In this document: in pieces, positions 22,700 to 32,884 of the stretch | Layout of the letters: each line of letters starts with the position of its first letter | Numbering within the stretch: position 1 is the first letter of the stretch | Source of the DNA: Daedaleopsis sinensis | Lineage: Eukaryota; Basidiomycota; Agaricomycetes; Polyporales; Polyporaceae | Assembly: GCA_033807695.1 (NCBI GenBank) | Contig: CM066311.1 | Span: 620,001 to 684,000, forward strand | Direction: 5' to 3' | Length of the DNA stretch: 64,000 bases | Program-made: the position numbers and the translations under genes | Notes under the pieces: generated by a model | What the model saw: only the letters and a program-made list of their open reading frames with translations | Database searches by the model: none | Told to the model about the DNA's origin: nothing

Positions 22700-24054
22700 A
22701 TGCTCTCGCCCGACACACAGAGGTTGTGCCGATTCTTGCCCACCGACAGCAACTCTCGATGCGGGGAGAAGGTGAACAGCGACTATCCTCCCATACTCTG
22801 CTCCCGGCATCGAACCGAATACAAGATGCACACTGGACAATACAAGACTCACAGCCAGAATGCAGATGCCCTCGCGAAGAACCTTGTGGAGGGGACGGCG
22901 GAGCTCATAGCACAGCTCGACAAGGTCCGCGTCACGAACGAGAATCAGATCGACGAGCTGGAGAAGGAGATAAGTGTGCGCAGGAAACATCACATGCAAT
23001 TCTTTCAAGGTAGAGGTACGTGTGCGTAGCTCTCATCCGCAATATGTCGTGACATGCGAGGGTACAGAGGATATCGGGCACAAGAAATGGCTGGAGGAAC
23101 GAGAGCGTCAGCTGCACGAAGCTCGAGCGCTTCTTTCCAAGCTCCACGCGATTGAAGACTCGCTCTCCGGCCGTAAGGATAATACTCCACCATCGCCAGC
23201 TAGCGCTCTTGTAGAAGACAGCACCGTTAAGACACCTCGAGCTCCAAGCCCCGACACTCTCCCTCGCCAGCCCCTTCCTCCAGACTGCCGCACTCTCGTG
23301 AAGCAACACACTCCTGGCGCCGCCCTTATATTTTGCGCCAAACCCATCGCGAATCAGACTGGATCCGGCGCGCCGCAGTTCTGTCATTACCACCGGCGAC
23401 AGTACGACACACTTGTGGATCGCGCGTCCGTTGGTCTGCGCCAAGCCCTTGAAGGCGTCCAGCCTGTCGTCGATAATATCAAAGCAGCACTCGATCAAGG
23501 CAAGCTCAAGGACCGTTCGTTCCACATGGATCAGCTGTTGCTCGAGAAGTACATAGAGTATCTCGCAAACGTGATATCCGTTAGAATTGCAATCGACGAA
23601 CAATTCTCTCACCACGGTACGCCCCGTCGTCGTATTGTTAGATATATTGGCATATCATGCTAACGCGACGTGATCCTGTATGTAGGTTGCGAAGATGTAG
23701 ATATCTGGGGGGGTGTGACACTCGCAACGCTGCAACTCCAACGATTGGACGCGTCACTGTCGCTCGAATGCCTTCAAGGAGCTGACCTGAGGGAGCGAAT
23801 TGAGCGGGTGAGCGAGGAGCGGTCCTCAGCGCAAGAGCAGTGCAAGAAGGCTCGGGTAGAGCAGGAGGAGGAGATGAAGAAGGAGACTGCGAGGGCTACC
23901 GGTACATGGATAGGAGCAATGCTAGTGAGCTTGCTTTCACTGCTCAGTATCTCGGGGGAGGGGCTACGTTATGCTGACCACACTTTGCTAGGGTACTGCG
24001 GTAGTTACCTATATAGGTTATCGCGCGACCCGCAAACAGCGAACATCCGAGTAG
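22700..24054 (+). CDS. Two-module CxxH protein with C-terminal TM helix (member C)
   Basis: Unnamed family. Four exons, 22700-23015, 23068-23616, 23686-23924 and 23992-24054, total 1167 nt, 388 residues. Module 1: C-x10-C-x12-C-x2-H-x3-Y, helical region ending RKHHMQFFQ at a phase-1 intron, then EDIGHKKWLEERERQL. Module 2 lies inside exon 2: C-x15-C-x15-C-x2-H-x3-Y, ending RIAIDEQFSHH at another phase-1 intron, then CEDVDIWGG. A lysine/glutamate-rich coiled coil follows and the C-terminus is GTWIGAML plus GTAVVTYIGY and a short basic tail, with the intron inside the helix. This is a whole-unit duplication of the architecture seen singly in A and F. An alternative donor at 23010 would drop two residues. 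No function can be assigned; zinc binding and tail anchoring are inferred. Confidence 0.7.
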
Positions 24055-24512
24055 TAGGCCTGAGAGCCTGATGCTCTCCCTTCTGACGTCGATTGCTGCT
24101 CCCCGCACCGGCCTCACGTTCGAGCCGACGTAGATGTCACAGCGTCATTCGTCGACGATAGTCTGCAATCGGTTTCAATGAATGTACAAGACTCTGTTTC
24201 TCCGTACGCAATACGTTACCCGTCACGCGACCTCGTCTGGCCCGATGTATTCACTCAAGTGGTTTCTTATGGCAGACTGGGAACATCCATATCCAGGCGG
24301 TGGATACAATTGCTTCAAGCGTGCGTGGATATCTCATACAGGCTCATCCGTAACAAGACCATGGCATATTCGAGGCTCAGACAAAAAACCAGAACACCAA
24401 CAATAACGACTCGTGGAAATCGGGCCATGCCCGTCCACGGTGCATGTCACTTCTCCTCCTTCTCATCGAGTCCTGGACCCCTGGTTAGTCCATCTGGTGC
24501 TGACATGTTCAC
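24055..24512. other. Intergenic, convergent 3' ends
   Basis: Between the stop of member C and the stop of the minus-strand hydrophobin. No gene seen. Confidence 0.5.
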
Positions 24513-24991
24513 TCAGAGGGAGATAGGGACGCAGCCAATGGCGATCCAGCCGCCCTGTTATGGCACAACGAAACCAGTCAGTCTCGGGGACCAGAGTTTG
24601 CAACGCTGAAATGACGGCGTACGTAGCTGTTATCCTCGCAGCAAACCGTGCTGGCCTGGCACCCGCTGCCGCCGCCCTCGTTGAACGAAAGAGGCGAGCA
24701 GTTGAAGCCGAGGAGCTCCTCCACGTCTTTGACCACGGTGCCCAGCAGGCCCCACAGGCCCGCGCCACCGTGTTCGTACCAGTAGCTGGCCTGTACCGGC
24801 AAGAGCGTGTTAGAGCGTGGCCAGCTGGAGCGCGGAAGCGGGCATGGTACTGGACGTACCTTCTCGACGGAGTTGCAGCATTGGACGGGGCCCGTGCTGC
24901 AGGTAGAGGGGGGCTGACTGCCGGTAGGGCTGGCGGCCGCAAGGACAACGAGGGAGACGACGGTGATCATGGTAGCGAGGCGGGAGAACAT
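24513..24991 (-). CDS. Class I hydrophobin
   Basis: Three exons, 24860-24991, 24623-24790 and 24513-24554, encode 113 residues. A signal peptide (MFSRLATMITVVSLVVLAAA) is followed by the eight-cysteine pattern C-x6-CC-x36-C-x12-C-x5-CC-x12-C-x5-end, with GLLGTVVKDVEELLGFNCSP, QASTVCCEDNSY and GGWIAIGCVPISL. Introns lie after CNSVEK and after EDNSY, positions commonly used in basidiomycete hydrophobin genes. Class I hydrophobins are secreted and self-assemble into amphipathic rodlet films on hyphae and fruit bodies. The gene points toward member C and ends 460 bp from it. Spacing and intron positions differ from the hydrophobin domain at 21.9-22.3 kb, so the two are not a recent tandem duplicate. 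Confidence 0.93.
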
Positions 24992-27204
24992 CTTGCTCGG
25001 TATGATGAAGAGCGGTGGCTGCGATGAGAGGTGAGTGCTGAGTGCTGAGTGGACTGTGAGGGCTGGATGGATACTCACCGTGCCCCCTCGCTCGCTTTTA
25101 TACGTAGGCATGGGCGTCGTGTGTCAGGTCGTCGACCATTTCGAGTGGGTCGGGTCTCGCACGGAAAATATTGTCGTGTCGATGGGATATACCCAGTATA
25201 CTGCACTTACGCACGTCGAGACCGGAGCCCGACACTCGACACCCGGCTAAGGGCCCTCCGGATGCTGGGTGCGGTCTTCCTGGAATTTATGCCATGTCAA
25301 CGTCCTCGGGTGTGGGGCGTTTTAAATTCTCCAACCATCGCTGATCCCTTTCCTGACAGCAGCGCGCGAATCTTCCAGACGAAAAACCCTTGAACTTTGT
25401 TGCAGTGCTTGCCGTGCGTCCCCGTGATCGCACGCACTCGTCTGACGACCACGATCGCGTCGAGCTGGGGCGGTCCCATGGATCACTTGCGCGTAGTCGA
25501 TGCACCCGAGTTGCCCACTGCGTGTGTTCACTGTCAACCACCTCCAATGTAGGGACACATGCCCCCCTTGCCGTGACACTCGCGGATGCGGTCGCTTGCA
25601 AGCCTGGGCCTACGCTCTATTCGCAAGCCTCGAGCGGAGCTCACGTCGTCTGTATACGTAGACTCTACACACGACACACGCGCCACAATATGGTTATGCA
25701 AAACTACACTGCAACTAATAGAAAGGCTAGGTGCGCTTCACAAAGTTGCCCAGTAAGTGGTGAGCTTGTCTGACTGAAAATATTGTCTTCTGTGCTCATC
25801 CGATATCCTGCGTGACTGACGGTCTCAGACGGACAGGGAGATATCGCGGCTTGCAACTCGCGAGGTTTTAGCTGCGCCCCCCGGATGCGTTCTCACTATG
25901 ACGCCTCAGGATCCGTGAAGCATCGTAGGAGCGTTGCTCGGTCGCTCGGTGGCAGCTTCCATCGACAGCTGTGCTAGTCGGCGTAGTTCGGAGGCGGAAA
26001 GTGGTGCGTACTGATTTCGTTCTACCGCAGTTAGCACAGCGGCTGGTCCTGTGCCGATGATAAGTATCAGATTCAAAAAGGTGTGATTTATACGGAAAGC
26101 ACCAGAAGTCGACGGTGCGAGCGCATACAAATCACTGGACAGCGCTGCCCGGCTATCTCGGGCATTAGGAAGGGAATTGGAAAAGGCACGCAAGTGAACG
26201 CAAAGCGGCCGGTCTCGTGTCTCTGCTGGGGTTCAACATTCATGACCGTTCAGCCGTTCAGGTTCCTGGTCGCTACAGAGTTCCTTCTGGGACGGAGATG
26301 TGAGTCTTGGCCGTGACCCTTGATGTTCACGTCAAGCGTTATGTGACAACTGGTGCCTAACCATGAGCTTGTTTGCGTTGTACTACCCAACTATCTCGTC
26401 ATTATGAAGTCTATCGGGCACATCGTCGTCATTCGTGAGCTCGCATAGTCTAGGCCCTGCCATTGTAGACAATGAGTCGGGCGGATGCCACAGCTCCCTA
26501 GGCACAAGCTTGCAATTGGTCACGGGGAATCCCTAAACATTTGAAACCCCCGAGACGACGTGCGATAACCAACCTTGCCCGGTGTGGTACTAAGTCTATG
26601 GCCAGACGCACCTAATACCACCGACGTCTCACTCGTCAGACTAGGGCCGGGCCCGTGTTCCCCGGCCGTGCTATTAGCTCAGTCCTGAGCCGGTCAATGC
26701 AAGGTTTTCATCCTCGCTGCCAGACCCTTGGGCTCCAGAGTACAGCCGGCAAAGAGATAGTCGGCTGGCGCAATTGAGGCTTGAAGCTTGGCCGATGACC
26801 CTCGACGCAGACGGTCGAAGCTGCATCAAGCAAACATGCATCAAAGCGGTGAGCAGAAGTGTCGGCGGTATAAAACTCCTCGACGTAGCGGGACAGGTGC
26901 ACCAAGATCTTACGTGCTCAGCTCCACGGTGCCTGTTCAAATGGCCGGCGCCGGGCTGTTTTGCTGGCAGAGCACAGTCCGAACTCAAGTTGCCGCGGCA
27001 GAGAAACCTTGAGCCGGTGTTGTCGGATGAGCCTTTGTGTAACCGTCCCGAAGAGATTGCATCGCAGGTCATTGTCGAGGCGTGCGTTAAGTGCCTTAAG
27101 TCCATACCAGGATACATGTCGGAAGCTCTTCTTCGGCTTCTAGTTCCAGCCAAGTTCGAATTGCTCACCTGCGGCTAGCAGGCAGCGCCGGCGGAGACTG
27201 TCAG
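24992..27204. other. Gene-poor stretch of 2.2 kb
   Basis: Holds the hydrophobin promoter at its left end. Several frames of 60-160 codons occur on both strands (for example 26674-27168 minus, 26774-27178 plus, 25906-26193 minus with a hydrophobic run), overlapping each other. None shows a family motif or paired splice sites. I see no gene I can defend. Confidence 0.4.
25095..25102 (-). promoter_or_regulatory. TATA box of the hydrophobin gene
   Basis: TATAAAAG on the minus strand, about 105 bp before the hydrophobin ATG. A strong canonical box is expected for a highly expressed, regulated hydrophobin. Confidence 0.65.
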
Positions 27205-27748
27205 AGGTCAGCCCGTGCGACGCGGTCGACTTCGAGGCACAGTGCGGAGCAGCCGTCTCTCACTAGCACCAATCGTTCTGCGCAGAGCACGCAGACAAAT
27301 ATCAAACCCGACATTGCGCCGCGTACGTCGTAGACGAGGCGCTCGACGCGACCACGGAAGGCCTTCTCGCTCATAATACAACGTCCAGGACCTCTGTCGG
27401 ACCGAGTGCGGAAGAAGCGCAGGGACCCATGGAGGAGATGCAGTGATATTCGCAGTCGCTGCTCAGCGAGCAGATCGAGGTGCAGTCGACGCTGAGGAGG
27501 CGGTTCTTCTCCGAGCGTGAGTCGCCTCTTCACTTCGCGCATCAAGGTCATTCGGGTCTAGGAGAGTCTGATGGTTATCAACGAGAGATGGATTGTGCCG
27601 CCCAGTCGAATTCCTACTCACCGGGAGGCTGCGGAATGAGCGTAGACGCAGAGCGGAGTACTACGAGGAGGAGCATCAATTGGAGAAAGCTCGTAGATCT
27701 GGATCGAGCGGAGGAAACCCGACGGCGGTACTCCTTGGGGTGAGAGTG
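27205..27748 (+). pseudogene. Decayed copy of CxxH family member F
   Basis: Homology to the gene at 36317-37578 is visible at DNA level in three blocks. The first encodes the CxxH module with an in-frame stop at 27264-27266 between the second and third Cys (QCGAAVSH-stop-HQSFCAEH, then Y). The second is near-identical around the intron donor (GGCGGTTCTTCTCCGAGCGT and GAGTCG). The third joins the GAGCATCAATTGGAGAAAG segment directly to the end of the transmembrane exon (ACGGCGGTACTCCTTGGGGT). Most of the glutamate-rich coiled coil and the last intron are missing. The retained intron site argues for DNA-level duplication and decay, not retroposition. Confidence 0.75.
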
Positions 27749-28266
27749 AGTAAGTCGTCCATGTCACAACTTGAAAGGACAAGTTGAAAGTAGGGGTAAT
27801 GAAAGACGTTCGGGGATGAGTGCAGGGGGTGATGGTCGAACTCTTCGAGACCCATGTCGTTGCGTGGCCGGAAGGTGTGTGATAGTCAACCTATTACTTT
27901 GTGAGTTAGCTTGGTCGACAGAGTAGCAAGATGTGAGCATAATGACGTGACCTCTGATGAGCTCGGAGTCGCTCGTATACAGGATGTGTATTAATCAGTG
28001 TCCGAATCCCGACTCGGCCGTCGCTCGAAGATCGTCGCGCAGTGGCAACTCATTGAACGTCAACGTGCATCACGCATATGCGACTCTGACCAAGTGACTG
28101 ACATCAACACTGACACCAAGATTACGCTGGCCCCGCACTTCGTGACAAAAGCTCGACGAGGCCACGCCCGCACAGCTCAGAACGGCCTCGCATCCCAACC
28201 TTCCGAATCCCAGTATCGCCGGAATCTCCTTCTTCATACCTCGCATCTTGTACACAAGCCGTCCTC
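27749..28266. other. Intergenic, no gene seen
   Basis: Short frames only. Separates two decayed family copies. Confidence 0.5.
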
Positions 28267-28808
28267 ATGGTTGCCTCACGTTGCGAAGCGACCTCGAAGT
28301 CGCAGGTTCCCTGCACGTCCTACACTCACAACAACCCCCGCTTCTGTGCCGCACAAGCCAAGGAGTACCGGCGCTCGCCGACGAGATGAACCCGGGGTCG
28401 CTGGCGGACATCGAAGAAATCGACTTCGCGATCACGATGGCAACTTGGTGGGTCGTCGCCATCGACCGGGAGCTCTTGGCGCGGAACACCCTCAACACGA
28501 AGTTTTTCAAAGGCTGTAAGTTCCAGCGTTCGCGTCGTGTCGGCCTGACCAGGGAGATGGCTCGATCTTGACGTGTCTTCGTAGGTGACGCAAGATACAC
28601 AAGCAGCGTCGCTGTGTTGGAGAAGAAGCGGAGTGACGGGATCGCGTTCGTCAAGATATTCAGGCAGCGCGGTGAGCGTCTCATCGTCGACGAGAAGACC
28701 GAGCAGACAGAGACCCAGTTCAACAAAGCGGCGGACGCTTGGCGTACGGGCTGGGTGGGCAAGCGTGACCACTGGGAGAGACATCTGCGCACTTTACGGA
28801 GACCTTGA
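28267..28808 (+). pseudogene. Frameshifted CxxH family member E
   Basis: From ATG 28267 the frame reads MVASRCEATSKSQVPC, then NNPRFCAAQAKEY. This is the family module, but with Gln in place of the His of C-x2-H. The frame then hits TGA at 28387-28389, while the homologous continuation (ALADEMNPGSLADIEEIDF to TLNTKFFKG) lies in another frame, so one base appears lost near 28367-28371. After a GT-AG intron in the family position the frame continues to VLEKKRSDGIAFVKIF and stops at 28808 with RHLRTLRRP. There is no C-terminal membrane helix. An intron starting at 28365 could bypass the break but would delete conserved residues. I therefore regard it as a pseudogene or a recently broken allele. 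Confidence 0.6.
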
Positions 28809-29165
28809 CGGGGCCGAGGCTGTCGGCAGGCAGGTGGATGAGGATACGGGGAAGTTGCCAGAGCTTTGAGAGCGCTATAAATGTGTAGGATGAGACGATC
28901 AGAAGATGTTAAAGCGTACGAAGAGACCGCTTCGGCGATTGTTGCACCAACGTCGCGCTCGTCGACTTCACTCGACGTCCTCAGGCTAGAGGAGCGTGTC
29001 TCGCGCGGGTTCCGAACCGCTCTTAGGGGCGTCGCAGTCTCACGTAAGAACATTTTGAGACGGAGCTCGCGCATCTCACGCACCTGTGACCTCTATCCTC
29101 CTCTGCTGCAGGCAGCGTCTTCCAGATAGAAAGTCTATAAAGAATGGGACGTGGGGGCGTTTAAG

Positions 29166-29205
29166 CCACATGGCGCCCACGTGGTGCCATGTGGCTGCCA
29201 TGTGG
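29166..29205. repeat. Inverted repeat CCACATGGC/GCCATGTGG
   Basis: A perfect 9-bp arm at 29166-29174 pairs with 29186-29194, and a second copy of the right arm follows at 29197-29205. The loop contains the palindrome CCACGTGG. Confidence 0.7.
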
Positions 29206-29210
29206 GTACT

Positions 29211-29337
29211 GCCGAGCCTGCGAGGCCCTGTTTGGCGCGCCGAGCTTGCGAGGCGCCCTCTGCCCGACTGTCTTTGCCGAGCTTGCGAGGCACCCTCGGG
29301 CAAGGGCTCTGACTGTCTCTCGCCGAGCTTGCGAGGC
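29211..29337. repeat. Four copies of GCCGAGCTTGCGAGGC
   Basis: Copies at 29211-29226 (one mismatch), 29239-29254, 29276-29291 and 29322-29337, with spacings of 28, 37 and 46 bp between starts. A fifth exact copy lies at 62682-62697. Confidence 0.8.
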
Positions 29338-30036
29338 GAATCCTGCCATTAATGATCTCATCCACAGTTTCTGTAGCATTCCTTTGCAGTATGGGTAGAT
29401 TATTATATATTTTCAATAATCTATAAAAAGTGTAGTACTAAGTAGTAGTAGTACCGGGTAGGTAAGTATAAACTCCAGTCGTGTTACCGTAACATGGCCA
29501 CAGGCAATCCTCAGTGCCTCACGGGCACGGGCCCAGGTAAGATCTCACTGTGCCTTTACGCTCATGATTTCATTATATGCCGGGTTGAGTGCAGTCGAAT
29601 CCAGGTACGAAAGTCCACAGTAGTTGAACATCAATAAAGTGTGGGTTGGTACTAAGTACTAAGTACTGAAGCACTGAAGCTTCACGGGTAGTATCACCTC
29701 ACTAATACCTACCTCACCGGCACGGGTACATTTAAGAGCACAGCACAACATTCCGGGATACATAGATAACTCACTATAAGTCGGGGGTACCTGACGGGCC
29801 GAGTTCACTTCAAGTTAGTAACAGGTTGCACACATTACAACTACCGTAAGTCACCATTCATAACGACCTCAACGAGCCCAAGTACTCGAATTTCAAAGTT
29901 ATTGTCAGACCCATATGCAGATTCGACCAGTACTATGGTACAGCAATAACGAATAAGTCATGTACTACTATTGGCATGATTGAAAATTTGAGATTGAGTT
30001 AATGCACACACCGGCTACCTTGGAGAATAAGTACCT

Positions 30037-30111
30037 GAAGGCGAAGCCTTCGTGCACCCTCCTCATGTTTCGATAATGAGCCGAAGGCGAAACTTCGAGT
30101 GGCAAAGCCAC
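30037..30111. repeat. Cluster of four small hairpins
   Basis: Within 75 bp: GAAGGC-GAA-GCCTTC (30037-30051), CTCAT...ATGAG (30062-30080), CGAAG...CTTCG (30082-30097) and GTGGC-AAA-GCCAC (30099-30111). The arms are perfect in each. Confidence 0.7.
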
Positions 30112-30345
30112 GGGTCGTAAACTAGTGGAAGGGAGGAGGATGAAGGAGGAGGAAAGGACTTTAGACGCCCGGATGAAACACGCGCAAGAGACGCGTCTAT
30201 CACGTGACTGGGGCGCATTGACGTATCGGGCGCGTTCTGCCAGCCCGCCACGGTCCACCCTTGTCTGCAACCCTCACTCGTCGCTCGTTATCCAGCTGTA
30301 CTCTATCTTCCTCATATCTCATCTATAGCTCCTTAGTCTCCCACA

Positions 30346-31895
30346 ATGGGACTCCTCGGCCAATGGTTCAAAAAGGTACGGTGAACGCTCCTGACGTCGC
30401 AAATACACCACGTTGAAACCGAGCCCGCGCAATTTGCAGAGCCCGCCTGAAGACTACGAGCAGGTGCTCGCTCGGCTCTCCAAAGACATTCACGAGCGGC
30501 AGACGCATCTGTCTGAGATCCGCCTGCGAGAACGTCGGGCCACCCTGTTCGTGTCCATCTATGCACTCGTGGCGTGGATCGCCTACACCACGCTGTGGTA
30601 TACGGAGTTCCTGCCTAGTTTCACTGGCCGAAGCAGATCAAATAGTCTTGAAAAGACAGCGAAGGGTGTTCCGGTGTTTGTTGGGCCAATAGTGTGCGTC
30701 TCCTCTCCTTTCTTCTCATATCTTTGGGGCGAGGGGCGTGATAGAGCAACCTCCATTGGTGCGTCGTTTTGTCGACCGTAGTCGCTGCCTGCATTCTATA
30801 GCCAACACTGGCTCTCCTATGGCACTTGCTTGATATCCACGGATGAGACTCCACATTTCCTTGCGTGCCAAAGCCCGCCCGGTACCCTCCAACCAACACC
30901 ACTATCAGAGCTGACATGTTCTGTTCGCCTCAGTATCCTACTTATGCGGAGGATCATGCAACTATGGTACAACCGCATCAGTAACACTGAAGGTCCGTCG
31001 TTACATCACCACCACCCGCAGAACCGCTTCGCTGACACGGCGATCCAGAGAAGGCGCTGGTGGACCTTCGCAAGCAACAGCGTGAGAAGGTCGAGGAGGT
31101 CAAGCAGAAGACAAACTACTACAACATGCGCAGCTTGATTGAGCGGTACGACGATGGACCTTCTCCCGAAAGTCCCGCTGGATTGCGCCGTCGGGTGCCG
31201 CCCCAGGGACAGTCGCCCCAACCGCCAATCGCTCCCCAGACACCGCATCGCAACCTGCAAATCACGCCTCAGACTCCGGCTCAGAAAAACCTGACACCTG
31301 AACTCCAGCAGCAATTGTCTCGTGAGTACCTTCTAAATTTAATCACGCAGCTCTCGCTCGATGCTCGCTACGCGCGGACGTTCAGAGGTGATCTGGATAT
31401 AACAGAGCAGGGGAGCTTATGATCTGTTCGCAGCCTCTCCGCAACGTCCGATGCCTCCCCCGCGCAAACAGTGGTTCGATAAACTGGCCGACGCGATTCT
31501 TGGAGACGATGACTCGTCCACGACCGGCGCTGCGTCTCGCTATGCGCTCATCTGCCAGAAATGTTTCGCGCATAACGGCCTTGTCAAGGAGAGCATGTGG
31601 GAGGACGCCCGTCAGTACCGTTTCTCCCAATTCACGCTTGATGACGCGCCCTTTTAACCATGCCGGACACGCAGAATACCAATGCCCCAAGTGCGGATAC
31701 TTCAACCCCTCTGCACGCACCCTGCGCAAGATTAAGGAGGGCAAGAAGAGCCGCTCTCCCGACGGCCGTGCGACGCAACCTCAATCGGCCGCCGCGGGGA
31801 ACTTTGCGCCCCCGATTATTGTGCCGACAAGTGCCGACAACGCCCCATCCCCGAACCGGTCAGGGGATGGGACCAGCATGGACGTTGACTCGTGA
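30346..31895 (+). CDS. LNP1: Lunapark-type ER junction protein
   Basis: Starts MGLLGQWFKK in a 30-nt first exon. Next come SPPEDYEQVLARLSKDI and a coiled coil with ERRATLFVSIYALVAWIAY (first membrane helix). The second hydrophobic hairpin arm reads VPVFVGPIVILLMRRI, then QLWYNRI and a second coiled coil EKALVDLRKQQREKVEEVKQ. A proline-rich region follows. The C-terminal zinc ribbon is C-x2-C...C-x2-C (ALICQKCFAHNGL and YQCPKCGYFNPS), the defining lunapark motif. Lunapark stabilises three-way junctions of the endoplasmic reticulum network, counteracting Sey1/atlastin. Six exons are needed; the intron at 30694-30933 is long (240 nt). The zinc ribbon is split by an intron between its two knuckles. 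Confidence 0.92.
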
Positions 31896-32884
31896 ATATT
31901 TGAATATTTATCCCTGTCAGTGCACTGGTACGTTCGGTTGGAACCGGGCAGGTGAACGGGCGGACCTTTGGGTATGTCGAGATATCATGTTCCGTTTTGT
32001 GTACATGAAGGTATGGGAGTCCGCTTGTCACTTTCCTGCCCGCGCGTGCATGTCGGGAATGGCTGTGGTCCATGTCATGGGCCATGGTTATCAGATACTC
32101 CCTTGGAAGGGAGGCGGGGACACTATCTGCACCGCACTACGGGTGAGTCAATGTCGGATCCGAGGTCATATGGTGCGCACGTTCATTGCACACTTGTTAT
32201 GCGCTGATCGTCGTGTTTTTCCATCCTAACCGATCGGGAACATGTAGTGCACTGCTGTATTTGGTTTCATCGGAACGCCGCCGTAAGTACTCAGACGCCC
32301 GCATTGATATACGCGCCCAGTGCGTTTACACTGTATGCTCAACACGCACTGTGCACATATTCGCCCAGCCGTTGGCCAATGGTTGACAACGGCAGCGAGA
32401 CAACGCATGGGCGTTGTCAGTGCATTACTCGATGCGGATACAATACGCAAACTACGTAAGTATACTTATGGCGCAGGCACGATATTGCTGGAAGCTGTGT
32501 TTTTCCCAGGACGTCCGCACCCGAGTCAGGCCTTAGATTGCTTCTGTCTAGAATTTAGATTGCACACAGGACGGATGTGGACTGTCAGTGTCAACTTTCA
32601 AGGCAGTGTTGCGCTCTGTGTCATATATAACATCGACTATGGACCTCACGAACGACTTACTGCCCACCATCTCGCACCAGCAGCTTCGCACAACTCTATC
32701 AGCGGTGGCACAAGACCCGTCCCGCGCCTCGGAATCTTGCATCCAGTGACATATATACCCGGTCCCACCGCGATATTCCTGTCTTCCCCGACTCTCACTC
32801 TTGCCAGCTGCCAGTATACCCTCGCCCGACGCGACTACAACTCGAGCGTCCACTCTGACATCTACATATCTTCCTATAATCTCA
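31896..32884. other. Intergenic, no gene seen
   Basis: About 1 kb with only short overlapping frames on both strands. Contains the promoter of the SPFH gene. Confidence 0.5.

Larger units (their letters stand above)
28809..30345. other. Repeat-bearing intergenic region
   Basis: No gene seen. Listed separately: an inverted repeat (29166-29205), four copies of a 16-bp motif (29211-29337) and a hairpin cluster (30037-30111). Between 29340 and 30030 the sequence is AT-richer, with repeats of AGTACTA, and looks unlike the flanking gene DNA. The last 230 bp form the lunapark promoter and leader. Confidence 0.5.

Noticed and set aside
25906..26193. Minus frame with a hydrophobic run (NLILIIGTGPAAVL)
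   Set aside because: Could be a membrane-helix exon, but no Cys/His module, conserved intron or start fits it.
26674..27178. Overlapping frames of 164 (minus) and 134 (plus) codons
   Set aside because: They overlap on opposite strands and neither has a family motif. I also considered a structured RNA or rRNA piece, but no conserved rRNA sequence was recognised.
28265..29083. Minus-strand frame of about 272 codons
   Set aside because: Antisense of family member E; low-complexity, no domain, no partner exons.
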